64,000 nucleotides of DNA from Buddleja alternifolia. Lineage: Eukaryota; Streptophyta; Magnoliopsida; Lamiales; Scrophulariaceae. This document shows positions 10,590 to 23,400 of the stretch, in pieces. The stretch is taken from assembly GCA_019426215.1 (NCBI GenBank), contig CM033391.1:12202708-12266707 (forward strand). Direction: 5' to 3'. The stretch's first letter is position 1; every line of letters begins with the position of its first letter. The position numbers were made by a program, and so were the translations under genes. The notes beneath the pieces were generated by a model. It saw only the letters and a program-made list of their open reading frames with translations. It did no database searches and had not been told where the DNA came from.

Positions 10590-13500
10590 TCATGTGGGAG
10601 GCACAACCAAGCCTGATTCGCTTTTGCAGACTTCAGGCTTTTCTCTTGGCAAAGACTTTGTGAGCATATCTGCGCCATTATCATCCGTATGCACTTTATC
10701 AAGCTGTATCAATTTTTCGTCAAGAACATCCCGGATCCAATGGTCTCACATCTATGTGTTTGGACCTTGAGTGGAAAGTCGAATTTTTACTCAAGTGGAT
10801 CGCGCTCTGACTGTCACAGTAGAGCCTATACTTTTCCTGCTTCAAGTCCAACTCCTCTAGAAACTTCTTCAACCACAACACCTCTTTACATGCTTCAGTC
10901 ACAGCAATGTACTCGGCCTCTGTTGTGGATAATGCCACACATTTTTGAAGTTTTGACTGCCAAGAAATAGCTCCCCCTACAAAGATAATCAAGTATCCGG
11001 ACGTGGACTTCCTGGAATCAATATCTCCAGCCATGTCTGCATCTGTGTACCCCTCTAAAATAGTTTGGCCATCACCAAACCTTAAACATAGTCTCGAAGT
11101 GCCTCTCAGATACCGCATTATCCATTTCACTGCTTCCCAGTGATCCTTGCCAGGGTTAGATAGATAGCGACTAACTACGCCAACTGCATGAGCAATATCG
11201 GGTCTAGTACATACCATAGCATACATCAAACTGCCAACTGCAAAAGCATATGCTATCTTCTTCATCTCTTGTTTATCTTCCTCACTTGTGGGGCATTGTG
11301 CGGAGCTGAGTTTGAAATGACCCGCAAGTGGAGTACTAACCGCTTTAGATTTACTCATGTTGAATCTTTCAAGAACTTTCTCAATGTACTGTTTTTGAGA
11401 TAACCAGAGCTTCTTGTCAGCTCTATCCCTAGAGATTTTCATTCCAAGGATCTGCTTAGCCGGACCCAAGTCTTTCATCGCAAAAGACTTTCCAAGTTCT
11501 TTCTTCAGCTTCTCAATCTTGCTGGCATCATGACCTACAATCAGCATGTCATCAACGTATAACAGTAGAATTATAAAATCTCCATCTGAGAATTTCTTAA
11601 AGAATACGCAGTGATCTGAGCTGGTTCTCGTGTAGTCATGGTCTGTCATGAATGAGTCAAATTTCTTGTACCACTGTCTCGGAGCTTGCTTCAGACCGTA
11701 CAAGTTTTTCTTCAACCTGCACACCAGGTTTTCTTTTCCTTTAACTTTGAACCCTTCCGGCTGCTCCATGTAGATTTCTTCATCTAGATCTCCATGAAGA
11801 AATGCAGTCTTCACATCAAGTTGTTCAATCTCCAAATTGAGACTGGCAGCTATCCCAAGAACAACTCTGATCGAAGACATCTTCACCACTGGTGAGAAAA
11901 TTTCTTCAAAATCAACACCCTTTTTCTGATTGAAACCCTTCACAACCAGCCTTGCTTTATATCTGGGTTGTGAGCTATGTTCCACATTTTTCAACTTGTA
12001 CACCCACTTATTTTTTAGTGTTCTCTTGCCTTTAGGCAGCTTCACCAAGTCATAGGTGTGATTTTCTTGTAAGGATTTCATCTCCTCTTTCATGGCCTCC
12101 ATCCACATATCTCTCTGATCATGTGATATGGCCTCTGGGTAACTCTCTGGTTCTCCCCCATCAGTGAGCATCACATACTCATCTGGATTATATCTGGTCG
12201 AAGGACGTGTCTGTCTGGTTGACCTTCTAACCGTCGCCTCTTGTGGCAGAACTGGATCATCAGTCTATATTGGTGGCACCTGATCATCAACTGGTTCATC
12301 ATCAATTGTATCATTTGGCTCGCCCTGTACATCTCCCCCGTGATCCCGAGTTGTATGTGAAGGAACTGGATCTAAGTCATCAGGAACTTCGTGAGAAGAT
12401 TCTCTCTTCTCGCTCTGTTTTATATCATCAGATGTTTGTTCCTCAAGAAACACAACATCTCTGCTTCTGATAAATTTTCTGTTCACCGGGTCCCAAAGTC
12501 TGTAACCAAACTCTTCATGGCCATAGCCCAAGAAGGTACACGGTTTGGTTTTGTCATCAAGCTTGGATCTTTCATCTTTTGGAATATGAACAAACGCCCT
12601 GCAGCCAAACACTCTCAAGTGTTTATAGGAAACATCTTTCCCTGACCAAACTCTGTCTGGAATGTCACCATCCAAAGGAGCTGATGGAGAAAGGTTGATC
12701 AAGTCAACTGCAGTCCTCATTGCTTCACCCCAAAAGGATTTGGGCAATTTTGAGTGTGATAACATACATTTGATCCGCTCACAAATTGTCATGTTCATCC
12801 TCTCCGCCACACCATTGTGTTGTGGAGTTTTTGGAACACTCTTCTCAAGCCTGATACCATGGTCACGACAATGCTATTCAAATAGACCCTGGTATTCGCC
12901 ACCGTCGTCTGAACGAATACACTTCAGCTTCCTTCTGGTTTCTCGTTCAACTTTTGTTTGAAAATGCTTAAAGACTGTTATAACCTGGTCTTTAGATTTC
13001 AAAGCAAAACACCAGACCTTTCTAGAGAGATCATCAATGAATTTGACAAAATACACTGCACCACCAAGTGTTTTGTCTTTCATATAGCATACATCAGTAT
13101 GCACCAAGTCCAGAGGATGTGATTCTCTGGACGGATAGAAGCTCTTGAACGCAACTCTGTGCTGTTTTCCTGCTAAACAATCAACACAAGTTTGTAGCTC
13201 TATCCCATTGACGTCAGGTAGGAGTTTCTTCTTAGCCAAAAGTTGCATGCCTTTTTGGCTCAAGTGTCCAAGCCTCTTATGCCATAGCTCAATGGAGGAA
13301 TTATTGACTGCTGCATTCACCTCTCCATTGGATAATTTTGCTTGCATCAGGTAGAGTGAGTTCTTTTTCTTACTCTTTGCAGTAATCAGAGAACCTTTGG
13401 TGAGCTTCCATTTTCCTTCACCAAAGTTACTGACATAGCCGTCATCATCTAGCTTGCCAGTGGAAATAATGTTGAGCCGAATGTCAGGAATATGTCTGAC

Positions 13501-14565
13501 GTCTCTCAGAATGAGTCGGCAGCCTGTGTCAGTTTCCAAGTTAATGTTCCCCATGCCGATAACCTCTGTCACACCATGATTGGCCATTCTGACTCTGCCA
13601 AAGTTACCACTCGTGTACGATGTGAACATATCCCTATGTGGGGTGATATGATACGAGGCTCCTGAATCAATGATCCAATCTGTTTCTTGGCATGATGAAC
13701 TGACACATGCGTCATCACAGATAATGACAACATCACCATCAGTTGCCACAGTTGTGGTGTCTTTGTCATCTTTCTTGTTTTCATTATTTCCATTCTTTTG
13801 ATCTCTTTTCTTCTTTCTGCAGTCTCTTTCGTAGAGGTTTGGACCACCACAATAATGGCATTTGAAATCTCCTTTGAACTTGGACTTCCCCCTGGATTTG
13901 TCTCTCTGGTGCTGAGGACCTCTACTTTTGTTTCTTCCTCGTCTGTCAGAATTTTTAGTCACCAAGGCATTTTGCTCGGTACTGAACGCCTGCTCCTTTC
14001 TTCTGGACTCTTCGTTTAGAAGGCAATCTTTGACCACTTGCAAGGTCAAATCTCCATTGGGAGCTGAGTTGCTGACTGACACCACGAGGGTATCCCAACT
14101 ATCTGGTAATGAGCTGAGCAATAATAAAGCAATCACTTCATCACCAAGAGGTATCTTCATGTTGATGGATTGATTTATTAAGCCCTGGTAAGCATTAAGA
14201 TGCTCCGTCATGCTGGTGCCCTCTTTGTACCGAAGCCGGACAATTATTCTGATAACAGAAGCTTTGTTTAAGGCATTTTTCCTCTCAAACATAGCCTCTA
14301 TATTTTTCCATAGAACATCAGCCTTTTCCTCATTTGCAAAATGATGGAAGATACTGTGTTCAAGAAAGCGTCGGATAAACCCGACCGTCTTTCTGTGCAA
14401 GATGGTCCACTCATCTGCACTCATATCGTTTGGTTTAGATTTATCTCCCTGCAAGGGCAAGTACAAATCCTTGCAATAGAGAAGATCTAACATACTCAGT
14501 TTCCAGATTGAGTAGTTCGATCCGTTCAGTTTGAACATCCCACCAATAGATGATGACTCCTCCAT
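10590..14565 (-). pseudogene. copia gag-pol polyprotein with two stops and a frameshift
   Basis: The ORF starts at 14565. In order: gag; a zinc knuckle near 13820-13860 (CX2C present but the His is replaced by Leu); aspartic protease (IIDSGASYH, about 13675); GAG-pre-integrase HKRLGHL (about 13290); integrase core ending RSDDGGEY; a TAG at about 12871-12873; continued integrase (GVAERMN, WGEAM, FGCRAFVH); a second TAG at about 12262-12264; reverse transcriptase (KARLVVKG, LDVKTAFLHG, LLYVDDMLIVG near 11550); and RNase H (STTEAEYIA, SKHIDVR). A roughly 2-bp deletion near 10731 shifts the frame after SKHIDVR; the expected C-terminus continues in another frame to a TGA at 10590-10592. Two ambers, one frameshift and the lost knuckle His make it non-autonomous despite young LTRs. 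Confidence 0.9.
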
Positions 14566-14594
14566 TTTTAATCTGTTACCTCAAATATGAACGT

Positions 14595-14607
14595 GGCTCT
14601 GATACCA
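14595..14607 (-). promoter_or_regulatory. tRNA-iMet primer-binding site of the copia element
   Basis: Minus-strand TGGTATCAGAGCC begins 2 nt inside the 5' LTR boundary. Confidence 0.9.
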
Positions 14608-14609
14608 CT

Positions 14610-15219
14610 TGTTGGGAAAGAGTGCCAAAATAAATGACACCGGCGTAACGCGGAAGCGATATAATTCTTTTCCCCACTAACTGGATAAAAATGGGACCAC
14701 ACCAACGATAGTACGATAGAAAGAAATAGAATAAACGAGATAAGAGTTTTTACGTGAAAAACCCAAATCGGGAAAAAACCACGGGACCGAAGTCAAAAAC
14801 TTCCACTATAACAATAATGGGCTTACACAATTTCTCCCTAAACTAATTAGGGGATACACAAAATCTTCAAGAGAATATCCCTTGGATTACAAATACATCA
14901 AGTTTAGAAACTTGGAATTGTAGAAGAAAAATAGAACACTCTCTCAATCTTATTTTTCTTCTCCCAATTTTTCCCTCTTATTTTTTCTCTCTTTCTCTCT
15001 ATTTCTCTCTCTAGCTCTCGTTGATGGTGTGTTTTAGAATGAGAGAAAGGGTTGGTATTTATAGGTAAGTTTGCATGGCAATTGAGTAAATTGCCATGCA
15101 ACTTGTCGTCCAAACCAGGGGGTATGCAAATGGTTTTGCTTTCTTTTAATTCAAAAAAAATGGCTGCCCATTTATTCAACAAAAACAGCCACCCCTGTTC
15201 TATTTTTTAACAATATACG

Positions 15220-15258
<39 letters not shown>

Positions 15259-15285
15259 GGCCACCCACATAGGTGGGACCCAACA
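14610..15285 (-). repeat. 5' LTR of the copia element
   Basis: 676 bp copy of 9910-10573. Slightly longer because the TA repeat near 15225-15250 is expanded. Confidence 0.95.
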
Positions 15286-16689
15286 CATGCCACACTATTA
15301 GATGAGTCTCATCCAAACAAGAAGTCAGTTGAACATAGATTATTTAGCAAATTAAACAACTCATTTACCCTTGCAACTGCCTTTTGAGGGTTTTCTCCGT
15401 TCAGTCTGGGATCGACACATTGCTTTACCTTGTCTTCACTGAGATTTGGTATCACTTGCATTAAATTGCCACATTAATCAGTTTATAGTATATATGTATA
15501 ATATACAGAAGGCAAATTGCATACCCATGTCACAAGACTCTGCTGCCCCCTTGGCCGTGTATGATCAACTGGTTTAAGGCCGGTCAAGAGTTCCAAGAGT
15601 ACCACACCAAAGCTGTAAACATCACCCTTCAAACTTATCTGGCCAGTCATTGCGTATCTACCACCCAAAATAAAAATGAAAAAGACCAAAAAGAAATCAG
15701 ACAAAAATTAGATTTTTATTTTTCCAGTTGGCAAAGTAAATCAGTTCACTGAAACTATAGTTGATGGACTCCAAAAGAAAAAGGGCATACTCGGGACATT
15801 GATAACCAAATGTCACAAGAACACGATAAGAATCAAGACGAGTTTCCGTGTAAAAGGCTTGATTTGATAACTCAAAATCAGTGATCTTAGCAACATCATC
15901 ATCAGAAATCATAACATTGCTGGACTGGAAGTCACCATGAATACTAGGAGGCTGTGCCTTCTCATGCAAGTACTCTAATCCTTTTGCAGCCCCAAAAGCA
16001 ATTTTGACTCTTTGGCAGAACCGGACCTGGTTGTGCGTCTTTGAAACCTCTCCGTCCTATATTAAAAATTAGGATAATTAGTGCATACAAGATAAAAATC
16101 ATGATGAAATGATATTGAGATGGGCACAGCCCCAACTTAACGAAAGCAAAATTTATAAAATGAATTCTAGCAACGTCTATCAACTCCAGCCTAAAGAGCC
16201 TAAAAGAATGTCCTCACTATGAAAAAATTAACATGAATTCACCATGAAGAATGTCATATAGGGAGCCGCGTGGAGCGTACTCATAAGCTAAGACTCGCAG
16301 ACCACCATTTACACAATAACCAAGTAGCTCAACCACATTTTCGTGCTTTACGTTGGATATCTTAGAAACCTGCAGAAGCATGTATTAAACAACATCTATT
16401 CTTATCGGAAGTTATATTTTATGCTGCTATATCAACGGATAGTGTTACTGAGAAACCTGTGCTAGAAATTTATGATCTGGCTTCGTGCTGGAGTCTAACT
16501 TTCTAATTGATGCAGCCCGTTCATTTCTCAAAACTCCATGGTATACTTTTCCATATAACCCCTCACCAATAAAGGACTTTGGACCAAAATTATCAGTAAT
16601 GTCCTTAAATTCATCTACTGGATTGGCAGGGACATCAATCCGGCATCTGCTGCATTATAATCGTCCATTTGTGCTGTTTCTGTGGTATG

Positions 16690-19150
16690 ATAGGCTGCAG
16701 CGTTTCCTAACAAAAATCTCTGATAAGTTCAACTATGGCAACTAAGAAATTTGAAAATGTTAATCAAGAAGTACAGCCAGTGAAGGAGCAGATGGGTTCA
16801 ATAAGAGAAAACAACATCGTAAAGAATATTCATATGGTGGCACTATCTATTCAAGTTCGGGCTAACGGCTCGAGTTTCCCATTCAAAGACAAATTTGAGT
16901 GAACTTGAAGCCATTCCCAAGCATTTTAGACACTTCGAAAAACATAAGATATAGTAGACCATGAAGGTCTGAACATCAAAAAATGAGTAGGAAATGTTTC
17001 TAAGACTTGTATTGACAAATAAATTTGTAACTGATAATAACAACTCATTTTTTGTGGATGTTTTAACTCTTTTCCAAAAAGCAACCCACAGCCAAAGTCG
17101 TGACAGTTTTTCTTTTCTTCGCGATGGCTCACTAGTAAACACTTTGTTGTCAACAAATGTAGGAGTTGCAAAATTCAGCACATCCGTGGAGGCCATCCTG
17201 AGTTGCCCATTGCTACCTGGTAAGTTAGTTTCGTTATTGCATGGACGAAGATCATCATTCAAATGACTTGTTATCCTGTTTGGTACTAGTGATTTTCTTT
17301 TGAGATTTCGTCCCTGAGATTTGAAGCTACAATCTCACCGATTTTTCCAGTATTGATGTTTTCTCGAGCTCACTTGGCCAGAACATGCTCATCCTCTGCC
17401 ACCCTTGTATCCAATGCTGGTCTTCCACACAATATTTCTAACAACACCACCCCAAAAGAATATGTGTCGCTCTTCCTGGTTAGTTTACGGGTGGTTAAAT
17501 AGTGCAGGTCAAGGTAACCAAATGTGCCCTTGACATTTGTGCTAACATGGCTTTGTAACTTGCTTCTGTTTTCGTGTTTGGCCAAGCCAAAATCTGAAAC
17601 TTTAGCAGTGAAATTTTCATCCACCGAATATTTGAAGCCTTCACATCGCGATGTATGAGTGAGTGTCCAGTGTGAAGATAGTCCAACCCTCGACCAGCTC
17701 CAATGCTTATGTTCAAGCGTTGCTTCCACGTCAGAGATGAACTGTTATCATTGTTCCTTGCAAGTTTGTAAAGGTGGTCAGCCAGAGTACCACAGGCTAC
17801 GTACTCGTAAATAAGAATCATTTCCTTATGCTTATTGCAGTAGCCAATAAGAGAGACTAGATTCACACGACGGAGTTCAGTTAGTGTTTCAATCTCTGTC
17901 AAAAACTCACGCGCCCCTTGCTTGGAATTTGATTTTAACCGCTTTATGGCCACAGTCTCTCGCCCATTATCAATGACGCCTTTGTAAACTTTAACAAACC
18001 CGCCCCTTCCAATGAGATGTGCATCACTGAAACTTCTATTGGCTAACTGAATCTCTGCTAGTGAAAATCAGCGACAAAGTCGCTCAGCCCTGGCTGATGG
18101 CATATTTTTCTCCTCTGCAGAAGTAGCTTCCCCAATTTGAACTAACATATGAATTGTGATGTTTACCAAAAGCCAAAATTGTTATTGCAACAGTTGCAAC
18201 TGCGTTCCTGTGACCAATTACTTGGCGTAAATTTTGAATAGTCCCATGTGATGAATCATTTGGTGAAGGCAAGGGATGTGGGCTGGCCAAACTATTTTCT
18301 GGGTTGCTCAACTTCATTATTTCAAATCCTTTAAGGGGTCCATATCCATCAATGAATTCATCATTTGATTGCAGGTGAATCAAGAGATCCCGTTTACCCT
18401 CTTGTTTGCGCCCTTTCATCATCACTATGTAGTCCTGAAACCAGGGGATACTATTATCTTCATCGCCTTTGCTGACTGTGCCAACATAATTAGTATTGGC
18501 AATCATTTCATTAATGTATATTTTAAACATCAAACCAGCAGTCTCTGCCATCTTGAATCCTAGCTTCAAGAAATGAAGCCTGACCAAGTACTTGAATCCC
18601 ACATCCACAGATACTCTCCAGGTAATATTGTTTGCTTTTCGGTTATTAACCATTTCCCACATCACAAAGATGTCACTAGTATCATCAGCTGAAGATTATG
18701 CAGAATCATGTTTGATGTGTAGTCGGTGGACTATTTCAAGTGCAGTGCTGTTATCAACAAGTACCAGAGACTCTTGACCAACCACTTGGAAGACTCCATT
18801 AACATCTCCTCCGTGAAAATAATAAAGATCGGGGGCACTGAGATAATTTCAATCCCATTTATGAATGCGTACGATTGACCATTTGCAGGAGTGAAAATAA
18901 TGTTGAAATGTTGATTTTCTTATATGTTTATACAGAATTCTTTAGAAAAAGAGTCCACGCCAAGAGCATCAACAGTAAGGGAAGCGCTAAAGTTGCTAAG
19001 CAGGATAAAAAGATCGGCTTCAACAGTGAATAAATCCTTGAACCTTTTAAAGCCTTTGTATGGAGCTGGATTAAAGTGGGGCCTGAGAATTTTCTCGCCT
19101 GAATTCAATTTGAAGAACTCGTACGAGAATTGGGAATGGTGGTTCCAAGT
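16690..19150 (-). pseudogene. Malectin/FERONIA-like receptor kinase pseudogene, copy 1
   Basis: Minus-strand decayed paralogue of the copy at 20582-23400. About 19108-18690 holds part of the malectin-like domain, with early stops. About 18665-18170 holds the malectin C-terminal part, then a frameshift in the membrane segment. About 18060-17280 holds the kinase ([57 protein letters not shown]). Relative to copy 2, about 130 bp of the C-lobe is missing near 17295, and a 1-2 nt loss in the activation-loop exon near 17630 breaks the frame. The N-terminal quarter is absent: similarity to copy 2 stops at about 19135. HRD is intact here, unlike copy 2. The family senses cell-wall or RALF-peptide signals at the plasma membrane; this copy cannot encode a working receptor. 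Confidence 0.8.
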
Positions 19151-19159
19151 GGCATACGA

Positions 19160-20575
19160 AAGGGTCTAGAAGGGGGGTTGAATAGACCCTGAAATCTTTT
19201 TCAACTGCAAAAATTCGTATCACTTTTAAATGTTTGAACGCTTAGAGACCTGAACGCTTGGGTCAGGCGCTACAGTAAAGATAACTTAGACTTAGTAATT
19301 TTAGCAATTTACCAAAGTAAGGTAACGCTCAGATCGCGTAATCAGGGTTAACACGACGGAAATGATTTTTAATGTTTTTGCGTTCGTTTTGGTCAAATAG
19401 TCGCTTAACCGTTTTTCTTATCTGTTTCAGAATAAATAATAAAATATAAAGTCAAATAATAAAACTGTAAATAATAGTAAATAACACAAGAATTTATAAG
19501 GTTCACTGGGTGGTGTAATCCCAGCTACGTCCTTCTTCTCCTTGAACACTTGGAGAAATTCCACTAAGTTATAATCGAAGGATCACACAGAGGCTTCTAC
19601 AAAATAGAGGAGGGGATGATGATCTTGGGTTCCTTAATCACACAGACTTCAACACCAATGAAAATCTTCACCAACAAACTTCTCTCACTCAGAAATAATG
19701 CTTGTAGAGTCAACAACTTCTTCACACAGATAGAGGGTTTTGATCACGGGTTTGTTTGATTTTAGGAAGTTCAAACAACTTAGGATATCTCAATAATAGT
19801 GTATGGTTCTTCTTTGAAGATGTTTGAGATATCTATGACTATCTGGAATGTATGTAAAAAGCTTGGAAGAATTTTGGCTATGGAGTTTCTAAGCTTTTTC
19901 TAGAGAGAGAATTTCAGCAAAGTTTTAACTTTCTTGTGTATGTACGTGTATCTCTATTTTGGGTTTGCTGTGGTTAAGGTATTTATAGCAATTTTTTGGG
20001 ATTTGTCCATTGGACACATGTAGGTACGTGTCTCTCACGTGCGAGTGAGCCATACCTTTTCTCTGACATTCCTGAAATCCTGCTGCACTGATTTGATGTG
20101 GCAAGTTTGAACTTTGAAATTCTGACAGTCTTAACCAATAGGTAGCTTGCTCCATATATAATCTGTCCTTATCACATTTAATGCTCTTATCAAGCATTTA
20201 ATGCATTTGAATTTATTTCTCGTTGGAAATAAATGCCCGTTAAATGATTGCATTTAAGTCCTTAGTGACTTCGGAATTTATTTCAGGTGAATCTGATCTA
20301 CTTGATCGCTTGGTTACTTTGATCACTTGATTTATAAACCTTGAAACAGTCCATAGCGATTGGCAGTCTCTTAAGACAAAATCTTCAGCTTTACTTGTCT
20401 TCAGACGCTGATCTTCAACTTCATCTCTAATAGACTCACCTAGAATTCTACTAGCGACTTAGTATTCAATACTTAGTCTAAAGTCTACAAAGGTAAAAAT
20501 TACAAGCTTAATAAAAATTACAACCTTTCAAACGCATATACAATAGTTCTAAGAAAATACAAACTTACATTCTGT
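19160..20575. repeat. Repeat-like insert between the two kinase pseudogenes
   Basis: 1.4 kb with no homology to either kinase copy. It opens with GTCTAGAAGGGGGGTTGAAT and contains the segment GTTCACTGGGTGGTGTAATC. This resembles non-coding dispersed repeats of plant genomes, but I found no terminal repeats, target duplication or ORF above noise. It marks the junction of the tandem duplication. Confidence 0.4.
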
Positions 20576-20581
20576 GAAATG

Positions 20582-23400
20582 ATAGGCTGCAGCGTTTCCT
20601 AACAAAAATCTCTGATAAGTTCAATTATGGCAACTAAGAAATCTAAAAACTTTAATCAAGAAGTACAGCCAGTGAAGGAGCAGATGGGTTCGATAAGAGA
20701 AAACATAATCGTAAACAATATTTATATGGTGGCACTATCTATTCAAGTTTGGGCTAACTGCTCGAGTTTCCCATTCAAAGAAAAATTTGAGTGAACTTGA
20801 AGCCATTTCCAAGCATTTTAGACACTTCGAAAAACATAAGATATAGTAGACCATGAAGGTCTGAACATCAAAAAATGAGTAGGAAATGTTTCTAAGACTT
20901 GTATTGACAAATAAATTTGTACCTAATAATAACAACTCATTTTTTGTGGATGTTTTAACTCTTTTCCAAAAAGCATCCCACGGCCAAAGTCGCGACGGTT
21001 TATCTTTTCTTCTCAATGGCTCAGCAGTAAACACTTTGTTGTCAACAAATGTAGGAGTTGCAAAATTCAGCACATCCGTGGAGGCCATCCTGAGTTGCCC
21101 ATTGCTAACTGGTAAGTTAGTTTCGTTATTGCATGGACGAAGATCATCATTCAAATGACTTGTTATCCTGTTTGGTACCAGTGATTTTGTACTCTCCTGC
21201 TGCTCAAGTGCAAACTCAAGTTGTAGCACAACTTGAGCCATTGTTGGCCGTTTCTTTGGCTCTTCATGGAAGCATTTTTCAGCAATCTCCACAAATTCCT
21301 TTAGACTATCTTTTGAGATTTCGTCCCTGAGATTTGAAGCTACAATCTCACCGATTTTTCCCGTATTGATGTTTTCACGAGCCCACTTGGCCAGAATCTG
21401 CTCATCCTCTGCCACATCTGTATCCAATGCTGGTCTTCCACACAATACTTCTAACAACACCACCCCAAAGGAATATGTGTCGCTCTTCCTGGTTAGTTTA
21501 CGGGTGGTTAAATAGTGTGGGTCAAGGTAACCAAATGTGCCCTTGACATTTGTGCTAACATGGCTTTGTAACTTGCTTCTGTTTTCGTGTTTGGCCAAGC
21601 CAAAATCTGAAACTTTAGAAGTGAAATTTTCATCCACTAGAATATTTGAAGCCTTCACATCGCGAAGTATGAGTGAGTGTCCAGTGTGAAGATAGTCCAA
21701 CCATCGACCAGCTCCAATGCATATGTTCAGGCGTTGCTTCCACATCAAAGATGAACTGTTATCATTGTTCCTTGCAAGTTTGTAAAGGTGGTCAGCCAAA
21801 GTACCACAGGCTACGTACTCGTAAATAAGAATCATTTCCTTATGCTTATTGCAGTAGCCAATAAAAGAGACTAGATTCACATGTCGAAGTTCAGTTAGTG
21901 TTTCAATCTCTGTCAAAAACTCGCACCCCTTGCTTGGAATTTGATTTTAACCGCCTTATGGCCACAGTCTCTCGCCCATTATCAATGACGCCTTTGTAAA
22001 CTTTACCAAACCCGCCCCTTCCAATGAGATGTGCATCAACGAAACTTCTAGTGGCTAACTGAATCTCTGCTAGTGAAAACCGGCGACAAAGTCGCTCAGC
22101 CCTGGCTGATGGCATATTTTTCTCCTCTGCAGAAGTAGCTTCCCCAATTTGAACTAACATATGAATTGTGATGTTTACCAAAGCCAGTATTGTTATTGCA
22201 ACAGTTGCAATTGCGTTCCTGTGACCAATTACTTGGCGTCAATTTTGAATAGTCCCATGTGATGAATCATTTGGTGAAGGCAAGGGATGTAGACTGGCCA
22301 AACTATTTTTCGGGTTGCTCGACTTTATTATTTCAAATCCTTTAAGGGGTCCATATCCATCAATGAATTCATCATTTGATTGCAGGTGAATCAAGAGATC
22401 CCGTTTACCCTCTTGTTTGCGCCCTTTCATCATCACTATGTAGTCCTGAAACCAGGGGATGCTATTATCTTCATCGCCTTCACTGAGTGTGCCAGTATAA
22501 TTAGTATTGGCAATCATTTCATTAATGTATATTTTAAACATCAAACCAGCAGTCTATGCCATCTTGAATCCTAGCTTCGAGAAATGAAGCCTGACCAAGT
22601 ACCTGAATCCCACATCCACAGATACTCTCCAGGTAATATTGTTTGCTTTTCGGTTATTAACCGTTTCTCACATCCCAAAGATGTCACTAGGATCATCAGC
22701 TGAAGACGATGCAGAATTATGTTTGATATGTAGTCGATGGACTATTTCAAGTGCAGTGTTGTTATCAACAAGTACCAGAGACTCCATTAACATCTCCTCC
22801 GTGAAAATAATAAAGACCGGGGGGCACTAAGATAATTTCAATCCCATTTATGAATGCGTACGATTGACCATTTGCAGGAGTGAAAATAATGTTGAGATGT
22901 TGATTTGCTTGTAAGTTTATACCGAATTCTTTAGAAAAAGAATCCACGCCAAGAGCATCAGCAGTAAGGGAAGTGCTAAAGTTGCTGAGCAGGATAAAAG
23001 GACCGGCTTCAACAGTGAATAAATCCTTGAACCTTTTAAAGCCTTTGTATGGAGCTGGATTAAAGTGGAGCTTGAGAATTTTCTCACCTGAATTCAATTT
23101 AAAGAATTCGTACGAGAATTGGGAACGAGAAATTCTTGTTGTTCTGTAGGGAACTGGATAAGCAGAGATATGCACGGTAGTTGAGGTGGTTGATGAGCCC
23201 TTTATTTCTTGGAAGGAAGAAGCTTTTTAGTGTATATCTCCGGGCCAGTCCCGGCCATTGCTTGCTGCAGAAGTGCCACTTGAGCCACAATTAATTGAAA
23301 CATCACCTGTGAAGTGATCGGTTAAAATATTACTAGTGGCTGCAGATATTTTGAGGAAGCAGAAAACTAGCAAGGCAATTGAAACTGGATACGGATTCAT
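20582..23400 (-). pseudogene. Malectin/FERONIA-like receptor kinase pseudogene, copy 2 (full-length)
   Basis: Reading minus from an ATG at 23398-23400: a hydrophobic signal peptide (VSIALLVFCFLKISA), the mature start NCGSSGTSAAS, malectin-like domain (about 23175-22240, motifs YPVPYRT and LHFNPAPYKGF), a membrane segment (about 22220-22160), then a kinase ([60 protein letters not shown]). It is intronless over this span, as usual for the family. Breaks: stops at 23227-23229, about 22554 and 22239-22241; a 2-nt deletion near 21920 splitting the N-lobe; and catalytic-loop HRD changed to LRD. The continuous kinase ORF 20735-21916 survives but lacks the P-loop and the His. Shares the region 20582-23120 with copy 1. 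Confidence 0.85.

Larger units (their letters stand above)
9910..15285 (-). mobile_element. Ty1/copia LTR retrotransposon, full-length but defective
   Basis: Both LTRs begin TGTTGGG and end CCCAACA, and the 5-bp target duplication CATGC flanks the element (9905-9909 and 15286-15290). A primer site complementary to initiator tRNA-Met (14595-14607) lies next to the 5' LTR and a polypurine tract (10575-10586) next to the 3' LTR. Domain order gag-protease-integrase-RT-RNase H is the copia order; the sequence resembles the Tork/TNT1-94 group. The LTRs differ at only scattered positions plus a TA-repeat length change, indicating a young insertion. Confidence 0.95.
9676..16690 (-). pseudogene. PTI1-like receptor-like cytoplasmic kinase pseudogene
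   Basis: Minus-strand remnants of at least six exons match PTI1-like Ser/Thr kinases. About 16680-16457: N-lobe with a P-loop GEGLYGKVY, but the ATP-anchoring lysine region reads SIRKLD instead of AIKKLD. About 16373-16245: helix C to hinge ([11 protein letters not shown]). About 16064-15790: catalytic loop and activation segment. About 15655-15530: [20 protein letters not shown]. About 15440-15370: [14 protein letters not shown]. About 9800-9676: last exon ending in IPNL and a stop. Damage: a small deletion shifts the frame near 16024, and the catalytic loop is HGDFQSSN instead of HRDIKSSN, losing the Arg and Lys. DFE in place of DFG is mild, because PTI1-type kinases normally have DFD. A copia element (9910-15285) sits in the last intron. 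Certainly non-catalytic and most likely dead. Confidence 0.85.

Noticed and set aside
14595..14607. tRNA-Met-like sequence (also at 44327-44339)
   Set aside because: Only the 13-nt complement of the tRNA 3' end is present; these are primer-binding sites, not tRNA genes.
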